Assembly: GCA_038244055.1 (NCBI GenBank)
Contig: JBBRTW010000296.1
Coordinates: forward strand, 1 to 8,909
Length of the DNA: 8,909 nt
Direction of reading: 5' to 3'
DNA from: DASPKW01 sp038244055
Lineage (GTDB): Bacteria > Planctomycetota > Phycisphaerae > Tepidisphaerales > Tepidisphaeraceae
The translations under genes and the position numbers were made by a program. The notes beneath the pieces are model-generated. The model saw only the letters and a list, made by a program, of their open reading frames with translations. It did not search any database and was not told where the DNA came from. Each line of letters starts with the position of its first letter. Position 1 is the first letter of the stretch. This document shows positions 1 through 5,893 of this stretch, piece by piece.

Positions 1-571
1 CGAGCATGGGCATGACGCCGGATTGCTCGCCGAGTTCGAGGACCTGGCGGTAGCGGCGGCCGGCCATTTTGAGGTCGAAGTTTTCCAGCTTGAACGCGCC
101 GGCGGGCGGGGCGGCGATATGCTGCGCGCCGATCTGCGCGGAGAGATCCATGTCGCGCTTCATGGTCTCCATGTTTTTCTTGTTGGCCTCATCATCGCCC
201 ATGAGCCAGGGGGCGAAGCCGATGATATCGACGACGGCGATGCCGCTGTCGGCGCAGCGCTTCTTGAGGTCTTTGGTGTCGCCGCCGGCTTTGACGAAGT
301 CCTCGATCTCGCGGAGCCAGGGCTCCATCGCGGTGTAGCCGGCCTTGGCGGCAAGGTCGATCTCCTGGGGGAGCGTGAGCTTCTGGCCGCGAATGGTGGA
401 GGTGTTGAGGCAGTAGGTGAAGGGATCTTTGGAAGGCGCGGCGACATCGGCCGCGTGGGCGGCGGATGGGGCGAGATGCGCGGCGGCGGTCGCGGCGAGG
501 GCCGTCGCGGTGGCGCTGCCGAGGAGAGTTCGACGGGATAACCGATTCGAGTCGGAAGAAGTGCTGGCCAT
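1..571 (-). CDS. Tat-exported sugar phosphate isomerase/epimerase-like TIM-barrel protein (partial)
   Basis: The frame is open from an ATG at 571 to the left edge, giving the first 190 residues of a protein whose C-terminus lies outside the window. Residues 11-18 read LSRRTLLG, a twin-arginine motif. A long alanine-rich hydrophobic stretch follows, with an AHA site near residue 40, so export by the Tat pathway and signal cleavage are likely. From about residue 47 the sequence (FTYCLNTSTIRG, then an alternating helix/strand pattern including AKAGYTAMEPW and GIAVVDIIGF) looks like the xylose isomerase-like / AP endonuclease 2 TIM-barrel superfamily, whose members act on sugars or inositols. The metal-binding residues of the later strands are not covered. 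There is no Shine-Dalgarno sequence upstream, and arfB ends only 38 bases before the start, so co-transcription with arfB is plausible. Exact substrate unknown. Confidence 0.82.
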   Translation of the reverse strand, partial: MASTSSDSNRLSRRTLLGSATATALAATAAAHLAPSAAHAADVAAPSKDPFTYCLNTSTIRGQKLTLPQEIDLAAKAGYTAMEPWLREIEDFVKAGGDTKDLKKRCADSGIAVVDIIGFAPWLMGDDEANKKNMETMKRDMDLSAQIGAQHIAAPPAGAFKLENFDLKMAGRRYRQVLELGEQSGVMPML

Positions 572-609
572 GGTGGGGAGTATAGCTTTGAAGGCGCGGG
601 GTGCCAGAG

Positions 610-1080
610 TCAGTCGTCCTTGCCTCTTCGCATGGCCTTCACTTCGCCGCGCCTTTTTTTGCCGGCCAGTCTTCGTTCCTTTGAGCCGCGGGAGGGTTTG
701 GTTTTTCTGCGGCGTTTGGGTTCGGGGAGCGCTTGTTCGAGGAGGGCTCGGAGGCGATCGAGGACGGCGGTGCGGTTGCCTTCCTGGGTGCGTTCGGTCT
801 CGGCGATGATGTGGATTTCACCGGCGGCGGTGAGGCGGTGGCCGGCCATTTGTTTGAGGCGGGCGAGTGCGTTTTCGGTGAGTCCGACGATGGAGGCGAG
901 GGGCACCCACAATTGGGCGCGGGTGTTGACCTTGTTGACGTTCTGGCCGCCCGGGCCGCCGCTGCGGGAGTATTGCATGCGGAGGGTCGATTCAGGGGCC
1001 CATACGCCGCGGGCGAGTTCGATGCGCGCGCCGGCCGGGGTGGGGGGCGGGGCGGCGGGTTGTTCATTTGGTTCAGTCAT
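610..1080 (-). CDS. arfB: Peptidyl-tRNA hydrolase ArfB (ribosome rescue factor)
   Basis: ArfB (YaeJ) rescues stalled ribosomes by hydrolysing peptidyl-tRNA in the A site without a stop codon. The 156-residue product has the release-factor catalytic signature SGGPGGQNVNKVNT, with GGQ at residues 44-46. A very basic C-terminal tail (about 121-156, including SKERRLAGKK and VKAMRRGK) matches the ArfB tail that enters the empty mRNA channel. The length agrees with ArfB (E. coli about 140) plus a proline-rich N-terminal extension, and rules out full RF1/RF2. I chose the ATG at 1080 over the in-frame ATG at 1095: a GGAG at 1090-1093 sits 9 bases upstream of 1080, and this start overlaps the stop of the preceding membrane gene by 8 bases (ATGACTGA), a typical coupling arrangement. 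Confidence 0.93.
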   Translation of the reverse strand: MTEPNEQPAAPPPTPAGARIELARGVWAPESTLRMQYSRSGGPGGQNVNKVNTRAQLWVPLASIVGLTENALARLKQMAGHRLTAAGEIHIIAETERTQEGNRTAVLDRLRALLEQALPEPKRRRKTKPSRGSKERRLAGKKRRGEVKAMRRGKDD

Positions 1081-1612
1081 CGCCTTTGGCTCCATCCCGA
1101 GGGGTCGAATCGAGCGGTTTTTGGACAGTATCGCGAATCATGGCGGCGTCGCGCTCGCGGACCGTCAGTCGAATATGCCGGGTGATCTCGGCCGCCAGGA
1201 TCACCAGAAGCAACAGTGCCAGGTTAATCCGCAGCCAGCCCACGGCATGATCGGGCGGGCGGCGGCGGGTGGTCAGCATCAGTGCGATCCCGAGCGCGAG
1301 GATTCCGCCGCCGATGTGGGCCAAAGCCCAGGGGAGCGTACTGTGGTAGGACGGCTGATGATACGTGTCGAGCAGACGCATCATGGTGGTAGCGCCTGAC
1401 AGCAAAAGCAGGATGGCGCTGACCCAGACGACCTGCTTGAAGACCCAGCGGGCCTTGCCGAACACGGCCAGTTGCGACTCGCGCTTGAGATCCTCGATCG
1501 CCAGGGGCAGGACGAATTCGAAAAACAGGGTCCCGCCCACGATCAGGGTCGTGCAGACGATGTGCAGCCAGCGCATCGTGACGAGAAAAACATGTCGCAG
1601 CCAGTCTTCCAT
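1073..1612 (-). CDS. Four-helix integral membrane protein (CopD-like, paralogue of the next upstream gene)
   Basis: This 179-residue protein has four clear hydrophobic segments at about residues 12-38, 57-78, 93-114 and 124-147, and a charged cytoplasmic-looking tail. The first segment contains RWLHIV, then VGG, then EFVLP. The same pattern (RYLHV, VGG, RFILP) occurs in the gene at 1692-2195, so the two are divergent tandem copies. Histidines inside or beside the helices (H17, H99) could bind haem or a metal, as in CopD/cytochrome b-like small membrane proteins, but the family assignment is by resemblance only. An AAGGAT ribosome-binding site (1621-1626) lies 8 bases before the ATG. Its 3' end overlaps arfB, so the two are probably translated in sequence. 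Function unknown. Confidence 0.8.
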   Translation of the reverse strand: MEDWLRHVFLVTMRWLHIVCTTLIVGGTLFFEFVLPLAIEDLKRESQLAVFGKARWVFKQVVWVSAILLLLSGATTMMRLLDTYHQPSYHSTLPWALAHIGGGILALGIALMLTTRRRPPDHAVGWLRINLALLLLVILAAEITRHIRLTVRERDAAMIRDTVQKPLDSTPRDGAKGDD

Positions 1613-1671
1613 GGGTCAAGATCCTTCCATCGCCCAGTGCGCTCGATCCGGGTCGTCGCTTTTGGCTACGA

Positions 1672-1702
1672 GCCCGGCGTGGCGAAGTCGTTCATGCCGG
1701 GC
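1672..1702 (-). other. Intercistronic stem-loop at the end of the upstream membrane gene
   Basis: Perfect 7-bp inverted repeat (GCCCGGC at 1672-1678 and GCCGGGC at 1696-1702) with a 17-base loop that contains the stop codon of the gene ending at 1692. No T-run follows on either strand, so it is not a canonical intrinsic terminator. It may be an RNA-stability hairpin or chance in GC-rich DNA. Confidence 0.3.
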
Positions 1703-2195
1703 GGGTTGTCGGTAGCAACGCCGGCGCGGCGGGCGCGGGCGGAATCATTCGCTCTTTGATGGCCGATGTTCGCACGAAATTCACGGTCGAGGCCAGCAGG
1801 ACGACCAGGAACATCAGCGCGACGTTCCATTTCATAATCGACTTATGAGACTTGCCCGGTTGAGCCGGAGCGAGCAGAAAAAGGGAAATTGTGATGACGG
1901 TGAGGCCGAGGATCATGTGGCCGCCCCACAGGCCGTGCATGATACCGATTGTGAGCTTGTAATCGGCCCAGTTGCGCCAGGTATTGAATGCGCCGGTGAG
2001 AATCAGCAGGGTGACCGCGCCGTGGATGATGATTTTGAACAATTTCCGGCAGCGGAGCAAGACCGCCTCGCGCGAGCCGGCATCGGCCTGGGCGAGCCCG
2101 GCCGGGAGGATAAAGCGGATAAAAAACGCCCCGCCGACGGCCAGAATGGCCGACATAACATGCAGATATCTCGACAGGACGACGACAACTTCCAT
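1692..2195 (-). CDS. Four-helix integral membrane protein (CopD-like)
   Basis: The 167-residue protein has four hydrophobic segments (about 9-32, 52-72, 85-109 and 120-142) and a proline/alanine-rich C-terminal tail. Histidines fall in or next to helices 1, 2 and 3 (RYLHV, IIIHG, IMHGLWGGH), suggesting a haem- or metal-binding bundle of the CopD/cytochrome b type; this is inferred from pattern, not proven. It shares the helix-1 signature and overall layout with the gene at 1073-1612, 79 bases downstream. Two adjacent ATGs are possible, at 2198 and 2195. A GAGGAG at 2201-2206 is only 2 bases from the first but 5 from the second, so I take 2195. It is divergent from elbB across a 114-base gap. 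Function unknown. Confidence 0.78.
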   Translation of the reverse strand: MEVVVVLSRYLHVMSAILAVGGAFFIRFILPAGLAQADAGSREAVLLRCRKLFKIIIHGAVTLLILTGAFNTWRNWADYKLTIGIMHGLWGGHMILGLTVITISLFLLAPAQPGKSHKSIMKWNVALMFLVVLLASTVNFVRTSAIKERMIPPAPAAPALLPTTRPA

Positions 2196-2296
2196 CATGA
2201 CTCCTCAGAGGTCGGCGGGCAGAGTTGAACCGGACCGCCTGACAACTTAACCCAATGCCGGGCCGATCACCATTCCAAGGGGGCGATTGGATACAA

Positions 2297-2302
2297 TATA
2301 AT
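2297..2302 (+). promoter_or_regulatory. Consensus -10 box for elbB, implying a leaderless or near-leaderless mRNA
   Basis: A perfect TATAAT occurs at 2297-2302, overlapped by TACAAT at 2293-2298. The -35 is weak (TTCCAA at 2273-2278, 18 bases away, 3 of 6 matches). Transcription would start about 7 bases after the box, at or within a few bases of the elbB ATG at 2310. The in-frame ATG at 2301 falls inside the box and is unlikely to be used. Promoter rules in this phylum are poorly known to me, so the call is by sigma-70 resemblance. Confidence 0.5.
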
Positions 2303-2309
2303 GCGGGGC

Positions 2310-2987
2310 ATGAATCATCCCAAAGTCGGCGTTGTGTTGAGCGGTTGCGGCGTGCTGGATGGCAGCGAGATCCACGAGGCGGTTTCGATCCTGATCGCGC
2401 TGGACCGGCGCGGGGCAGAGATCATCTGCATGGCGCCGAATATCGCGCAGACGCAGGTGATCGATCATCTGGTGAAGAAACCGGTGGCGGGGCAGGGGCG
2501 AAATGTGATGGAAGAATCAGCGCGGATCGCGCGCGGGAAGATTCGCGATCTGGCAACGGTAACGGCGGGGGAGCTCGATGCGCTGATTTTCCCGGGCGGG
2601 TTCGGGGCGGCCAAGAACCTATCGACCTTCGCGGTGCAGGGGGCGACCTGCACGGTGAACCCCGAAGTGCAGCGCCTGATCACGCAGATGCACGCAGCGC
2701 GCAAGCCGATCGGGCTCACCTGCATCGCGCCGGTTCTGGCGGCCAAGGTTCTGGGGCAGCATGCGCCGCAGGTTACGATCGGCACGGATAAAGCCACGGC
2801 CGCCGCGATCCAGGCGATGGGCGGGCGGCATGTGGATACGGATGAGACGGGGGTTTGCATCGATGAGAAGAATCGGCTGGTGACGACGGCGTGTTATATG
2901 AATGAGGTGGGGCCGTGGGTGGTGTATCAGGGCGTGGAGAAGATGGTGGAGAGGGTGTTGGGGATGGTCACCACAATCCCAGTCTGA
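2310..2987 (+). CDS. elbB: ElbB-family glyoxalase (DJ-1/PfpI superfamily)
   Basis: The 225-residue protein matches E. coli ElbB (SCRP-27A/YhbL) along its length. It starts KVGVVLSGCGVLDGSEIHEAV, then shows RNVMEESARIARGKIRDL, the core ELDALIFPGGFGAAKNLS, and the nucleophile-elbow-like TCIAP with C138. ElbB belongs to the class I glutamine amidotransferase-like/DJ-1 fold. It has glyoxalase activity in vitro and was linked genetically to isoprenoid biosynthesis in E. coli; its cellular role is not settled. It is cytoplasmic, with no signal sequence. The start at 2310 is preferred to 2301 because the latter lies in the -10 box and the conserved family sequence begins just after 2310. There is no Shine-Dalgarno sequence. 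It stands alone: the divergent membrane gene is on the other strand and the SDR gene begins 128 bases downstream. Confidence 0.95.
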   Translation: MNHPKVGVVLSGCGVLDGSEIHEAVSILIALDRRGAEIICMAPNIAQTQVIDHLVKKPVAGQGRNVMEESARIARGKIRDLATVTAGELDALIFPGGFGAAKNLSTFAVQGATCTVNPEVQRLITQMHAARKPIGLTCIAPVLAAKVLGQHAPQVTIGTDKATAAAIQAMGGRHVDTDETGVCIDEKNRLVTTACYMNEVGPWVVYQGVEKMVERVLGMVTTIPV

Positions 2988-3015
2988 CATAAAACATAAA
3001 GACATAGAACATAAG
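2987..3015 (+). repeat. Four-unit AT-rich tandem repeat (ACATAAA-type)
   Basis: Immediately after the elbB stop there are four degenerate 7-8-base units: ACATAAA, ACATAAAG, ACATAGA(A) and ACATAAG. They stand out as A-rich in very GC-rich surroundings and lead directly into a perfect Shine-Dalgarno sequence. The pattern resembles the low-complexity CACAAAG-type intergenic repeats seen in many environmental genomes; that comparison is from memory. Confidence 0.6.
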
Positions 3016-3079
3016 AAGGAGGTGAATGGGACATGGGATTTCCCGTCGGCCTCTTTTCTCTTCCGTCCCGCCGCGTTAA
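3016..3079 (+). promoter_or_regulatory. Perfect Shine-Dalgarno sequence with possible 17-codon leader ORF upstream of the SDR gene
   Basis: AAGGAGGTGA at 3016-3025 is fully complementary to the usual 16S rRNA 3' end, yet the SDR gene begins about 90 bases later with its own CAGGAG. An ATG at 3026 opens a 17-codon frame ending TAA at 3077-3079, but it is only 3 bases from GGAGG. An ATG at 3033 has better spacing (10) and opens an out-of-frame 56-codon frame ending at 3203 inside the SDR gene. Neither peptide looks like a known protein. It could be a leader peptide, a stand-by ribosome site or the relic of a lost gene. Confidence 0.35.
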
Positions 3080-3115
3080 AACCCGTCTTCACCCCAACCT
3101 CAGGAGCCAGCCAAC

Positions 3116-3901
3116 ATGTCCAACTATCCCGGCCTCGATATTTCCAACAAAGTCTGCCTCGTCACCGGCGGCACCTCCGGTATTGGCCGGGCGATCGCGC
3201 TAGGCTTCGCGCAGGCCGGGGCGAAAGTGGTGGCCGGGTCGACCAACCCGGATAAAGTCGGCGCGATCAAGAAGGAACTGGGGCAGGGGCACGATGCGGT
3301 GACGATCAACGTGGCCGATGAAGCCTCCGTCCGCGCGGCGGTGGAGTTCACGGTCAAGCGATTCGGGCGGATCGATAACGTCGTCAACGCCGCGGGCGTG
3401 ATCAAGCGGCAGCCTTCGCTGGAGATGTCGGCCGATGAATTCCGCCGGATCGTGGATGTGAATTTGACGGGGTCGTTCCTGGTGGCCCAGGCGGCGGCGC
3501 GGGCGATGAAGGATCAAGCGCCCGACCCGCGCACCAACGAGCGCGGATGCATCACGTTCATCTCCTCGCTCAATTCGTATATCAGCCTGGTGGAAGTGCT
3601 GGCCTACGGGGCGAGCAAATCCGGCGTTTTGGGGCTGGTGCGCGGGCTGGCCAATGAATGGGCGCCGCTGGGGATACGCGTGAACTCGATCGCGCCAGGC
3701 GTTTTCCCGACGGATTTGAATCGCCCGCTGATCGAAGGGACCGAGCGCGGCAAGATGCTCAAGTGGCATACACCCATGGCGCGCTTCGGCGCGGCCGAGG
3801 AACTGGTCGGCGCGGCGATTTATCTGGCCAGCCCGAGCGCGAGTTATACGACGGGGCATACGATCGTGGTGGATGGGGGGTTTATGTCGAAGGGGGTGTG
3901 A
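3116..3901 (+). CDS. SDR-family dehydrogenase, gluconate 5-dehydrogenase / KduD-like
   Basis: A classical short-chain dehydrogenase/reductase of 261 residues, normal length for the family. Visible motifs are the Rossmann glycine motif TGGTSGIG at 17-24, NAAG at 91-94, catalytic N116, S151, Y164 and K168 (YGASK), IRVNSIAPG at 187-195 and the C-terminal GHTIVVDGG at 247-255. The C-terminal half (a TPMARFG then EELVGAAIYLAS stretch) is closest in style to gluconate 5-dehydrogenase and 2-dehydro-3-deoxygluconate 5-dehydrogenase. It therefore probably oxidises or reduces a sugar acid with NAD(P)(H); the substrate cannot be fixed from sequence alone. A CAGGAG ribosome-binding site (about 3101-3106) lies 9 bases before the ATG. 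A GC-rich stem-loop follows the stop directly. Confidence 0.9.
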   Translation: MSNYPGLDISNKVCLVTGGTSGIGRAIALGFAQAGAKVVAGSTNPDKVGAIKKELGQGHDAVTINVADEASVRAAVEFTVKRFGRIDNVVNAAGVIKRQPSLEMSADEFRRIVDVNLTGSFLVAQAAARAMKDQAPDPRTNERGCITFISSLNSYISLVEVLAYGASKSGVLGLVRGLANEWAPLGIRVNSIAPGVFPTDLNRPLIEGTERGKMLKWHTPMARFGAAEELVGAAIYLASPSASYTTGHTIVVDGGFMSKGV

Positions 3902-3932
3902 GACGTTAGCCGCCGGGCTTGCCCGGCGCGTC
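3902..3932 (+). terminator. GC-rich stem-loop after the SDR gene, possible terminator
   Basis: CGCCGGGC at 3911-3918 and GCCCGGCG at 3921-3928 form an 8-bp perfect inverted repeat (7 bp with a CTTG tetraloop). It can be extended by GACG/CGTC at 3902-3905 and 3929-3932 across an internal loop. It starts at the base after the SDR stop. No T-run follows, so factor-independent termination is doubtful; an mRNA 3'-end protector or a dispersed repeat is equally possible. Confidence 0.4.
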
Positions 3933-4069
3933 CAGAGACGTGAAAGTTGGATTCCGGCAATTCCAGGTGTTCTGGCTGCGTATGATTGATGCAGTATGCC
4001 GCAAGGCCTGGCGCGGATGGAATGCCGACAGATGGATAGAATCCGTTGCGGCTACAGGAAGGTGTGTCC

Positions 4070-4354
4070 ATGAACGCAATCCGAGTCAAACGTCGAATCG
4101 ACTCCGACACCGTCCAAATCCCCGAACTGCAAGGCATGATCGGGAAGGAGGTCGAGATCATCGTGCTGGAGGAGCAGACCGCCTTGAACATGGACCCCCA
4201 GGCGTTCTGGAAGGGAAAGACAGTCGATGAACTGGCGGCCGAGCAGGGAATCGGGCCAATCTCGACTCTGGAATCTCCGGTTGCAAGCCAGTTTACGGCG
4301 GAGGATTTTGAGGGGTTTGATGAAACGATTCAACGGTGGCGGGCGGAGAAGTAG
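4070..4354 (+). CDS. Antitoxin of a type II toxin-antitoxin pair (VapB-like position)
   Basis: A 94-residue acidic protein directly upstream of a PIN-domain toxin, with 18 bases between them. The N-terminal third (VKRRIDSDTVQIPELQGMIG, then KEVEIIVLEE) has the beta-hairpin look of short antitoxin DNA-binding or dimerisation domains. The remainder (FWKGKTVDELAAEQGI, then a C-terminal FEGFDETIQRWRAEK) looks like the flexible segment that wraps the toxin. I cannot name the family with confidence; no ribbon-helix-helix is evident. The ATG at 4070 is chosen over 4046 because AGGAAGG at 4056-4062 is 7 bases upstream. Such antitoxins normally repress their own operon. The 137-base stretch before it (3933-4069) holds no gene; TATGAT (3981) and TAGAAT (4037) are -10-like but lack a matching -35. 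Confidence 0.8.
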   Translation: MNAIRVKRRIDSDTVQIPELQGMIGKEVEIIVLEEQTALNMDPQAFWKGKTVDELAAEQGIGPISTLESPVASQFTAEDFEGFDETIQRWRAEK

Positions 4355-4372
4355 CTGGAGCGATGAAGAAAC

Positions 4373-4762
4373 ATGGCAGACATCCTGCTCGATACGAACA
4401 TCATTTCCTACGCAATCAAGAATGACACGCGACGGCTGCTTTACGAGCCGCATGTGATCAACAAGCGAACGTGCTTGTCATTCGTGAGCATGGCAGAGCT
4501 ATACCGCTGGGCAATCAGCCGAAACTGGGGCAAGCCGCGTATCAGCGCATTCAAAGTTGAGTTGGCGCGGCATCTTGTCCTTCCATATGACGATGCGCTG
4601 GCCTGGGGATGGGCGCGGATGATGTGCATGAAGGGCCGGTCGATGGAGGCTGGTGATGCATGGATCGCGGCCACGGCTCTTCGCCACGGCCTGCCACTGG
4701 TGACGCACAACCGAAAGCATTTCGAGGGAATTCCGGGGCTCACGGTGATTTCGGAGGCGTAA
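4373..4762 (+). CDS. vapC: VapC-type PIN-domain toxin ribonuclease
   Basis: 129 residues, the usual VapC length. The PIN-domain acidic site is intact: D7 in ILLDTNIIS, E42 in SMAELYRW, D95 in GDAWIAATAL, and N113 in VTHNRKHF at the position usually D or N. VapC toxins are Mg2+-dependent endoribonucleases that cut tRNA or rRNA and halt translation when free of antitoxin. The gene follows its antitoxin by 18 bases and precedes a small gene by only 2 bases, so all three should be one transcript. The last codons of this gene carry a GGAGG (4753-4757) that serves the next gene. Confidence 0.92.
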   Translation: MADILLDTNIISYAIKNDTRRLLYEPHVINKRTCLSFVSMAELYRWAISRNWGKPRISAFKVELARHLVLPYDDALAWGWARMMCMKGRSMEAGDAWIAATALRHGLPLVTHNRKHFEGIPGLTVISEA

Positions 4763-4764
4763 CG

Positions 4765-4995
4765 ATGCCTGAATCAAAGCACTCCCCTACTGAACTTACC
4801 GCCGTAGATGATGTCCGACGTGTTCGCGAACGCCTGCACAACGAGTCCGCCGGCGACCTTCGAAAGCACGTCGCCGAAACCAATCGAATCTTCGAGGAGC
4901 TTCGCCAAGGTCTGAACATCAGACCAGTGGCCCCGCCGAAATCCGGGCCGGAGACGACGATCAACCACACAATTCAATCGTCCCCCGGCTCCTGA
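4765..4995 (+). CDS. Small hypothetical protein, third gene of the toxin-antitoxin operon
   Basis: A 76-residue protein of unrecognised family. It starts 2 bases after the vapC stop, with a GGAGG 7 bases upstream lying inside vapC, so translation is almost certainly real and coupled. Residues about 10-50 (TELTAVDDVRRVRERL, then DLRKHVAETNRIFEELRQGL) are highly charged and predicted helical, rich in R and E. The tail from about 51 is proline/serine/threonine-rich and probably disordered. There is no signal peptide or membrane segment. It could modulate the toxin or antitoxin, act as a second antitoxin or chaperone, or be unrelated cargo; the sequence does not decide. Confidence 0.7.
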   Translation: MPESKHSPTELTAVDDVRRVRERLHNESAGDLRKHVAETNRIFEELRQGLNIRPVAPPKSGPETTINHTIQSSPGS

Positions 4996-5004
4996 CCTCC
5001 TGAC
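4989..5004. repeat. Perfect 8-bp tandem duplication over a stop codon
   Basis: CTCCTGAC occurs twice in a row (4989-4996 and 4997-5004), and the first copy contains the TGA that ends the small gene. It looks like replication slippage. The 37 bases between the two convergent stops contain no terminator hairpin that I can see. Confidence 0.6.
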
Positions 5005-5032
5005 CCTTTCTCGTTCATACTTTGATCGATGG

Positions 5033-5815
5033 CTACACATACTTGTAAATCTGGCCTTTCGGGATCTTAAGCCTACGAGCGATCTCCGCCCGGTTGTGCC
5101 CTTCTGCCAGTAGCGTTTCCACCTGCGTTCGGATCTCCATGTCTCGTTCGGGGACGATCTCGCTTTCGTAGATGTTCTTTGCCAATTGGATGATCAAGTC
5201 GGGAACGTTAGAAATACCTTTTTCCTTCAACTGGGCGGCAAGCAGCTTGCGAGCGACAAACTCTCGAGCCGAATTGGTGCGAGCGGCTTGGAACTTCGGA
5301 GCCTCTGCCAGTTGGCGCGCGATCAGTTCCGACTCTTCCTCAGACAATTCGACTTCTTCATCGTCATCCTCATCCTCCTCGTCCATCTCCCTGATCAAGT
5401 CGGCTGTGCGATAGACCGAATCCCACCAATCCGCATAGAAGCTCAAGTTCACCGAAACAGGCGTGCCAGGAAGGAAGTAGGTCAAGCTCAGGCTTGCGAT
5501 TTGGCCCACACGTTCAGCGCATTCCTCCAATGCTCCTGTCACGAATTTGGTGCCCTCGGTGGGCTCGTCACTTTTTAACGCCTCTCGCGCCTCTGCGATG
5601 TCATCCGTCTCCAATCGCGACATTTCCAGTACCAAAACTACGACGTTCAGCTTCTTGGCCTGCTGGATAAAGTCCTTGGCGTGTTCGGCACTTGAGGTCA
5701 ATCGGCGAACGCCATTTGGCTCATCAAGCGACCCTTCAATGATCTCGATCCCCGTTTCCATGGCTGATTCCAACACCTGGCGATACTCAACTTCCAATGT
5801 ATCTTCCTTGGCCAT
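5033..5815 (-). CDS. Unrecognised acidic protein with C-terminal helix-turn-helix
   Basis: I do not recognise this 260-residue protein. Residues 1-140 form a mixed alpha/beta region (including NVVVLVLEMSRLE and SLSLTYFLPGTPVSVNLSFY). Residues 143-163 are an almost uninterrupted run of Asp and Glu, and 164-228 is helical and charged. The C-terminal 30 residues (VETLLAEGHNRAEIARRLKI, then PKGQIYKYV) are a good helix-turn-helix of the Hin/resolvase-like type, ending exactly at the recognition helix. The longer frame reaches 5944, but I choose the ATG at 5815 because AGGAG lies 7 bases upstream (about 5823-5827). It is soluble, without signal or membrane segment. Base composition is less GC-rich than in the neighbours, suggesting acquisition. 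It could be a DNA-binding regulator or an effector of an accessory system. Confidence 0.75.
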   Translation of the reverse strand: MAKEDTLEVEYRQVLESAMETGIEIIEGSLDEPNGVRRLTSSAEHAKDFIQQAKKLNVVVLVLEMSRLETDDIAEAREALKSDEPTEGTKFVTGALEECAERVGQIASLSLTYFLPGTPVSVNLSFYADWWDSVYRTADLIREMDEEDEDDDEEVELSEEESELIARQLAEAPKFQAARTNSAREFVARKLLAAQLKEKGISNVPDLIIQLAKNIYESEIVPERDMEIRTQVETLLAEGHNRAEIARRLKIPKGQIYKYV

Positions 5816-5850
5816 TTGGTGTCTCCTCTGCAGGCTGGGCGACCAATTCG

Positions 5851-5865
5851 CTAATGCAGCATTAG
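5851..5865. promoter_or_regulatory. 15-bp palindrome, candidate operator of the helix-turn-helix gene
   Basis: CTAATGC-A-GCATTAG is a perfect inverted repeat with 7-bp arms around one base, 36-50 bases before the start codon of the gene at 5815. It overlaps the last base pairs of a putative -10 box (5864-5869). The position and symmetry fit a dimeric repressor site, and the adjacent gene encodes a helix-turn-helix. Autoregulation is an inference. Confidence 0.5.
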
Positions 5866-5893
5866 GATAGACCCAGACACCGGATTTTGCCAG
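5864..5893 (-). promoter_or_regulatory. Candidate sigma-70-like promoter for the helix-turn-helix gene
   Basis: On the minus strand, CTGGCA (5888-5893, 4 of 6 to the -35 consensus) and TATCCT (5864-5869, 4 of 6 to the -10) are 18 bases apart. Transcription would begin within or just past the 15-bp palindrome. Both boxes are weak, so the call rests mainly on position. Confidence 0.3.

Noticed and set aside
23..541. Long plus-strand frames over 23-541 and 417-809
   Set aside because: They are shadows of the Tat-exported isomerase and arfB genes: Gly/Ala/Arg-rich translations typical of antisense frames in GC-rich DNA.
2619..3092. Minus-strand 157-codon frame antisense to elbB
   Set aside because: His/Arg/Pro-rich shadow frame; elbB on the plus strand is a clear family match.
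3200..3859. Minus-strand 219-codon frame antisense to the SDR gene
   Set aside because: Long only because of GC bias; the plus strand encodes a complete SDR with all catalytic residues.
3933..4069. Possible promoter of the toxin-antitoxin operon (TATGAT 3981, TAGAAT 4037)
   Set aside because: Neither hexamer has a convincing -35 at 16-18 bases, so I do not list a promoter.
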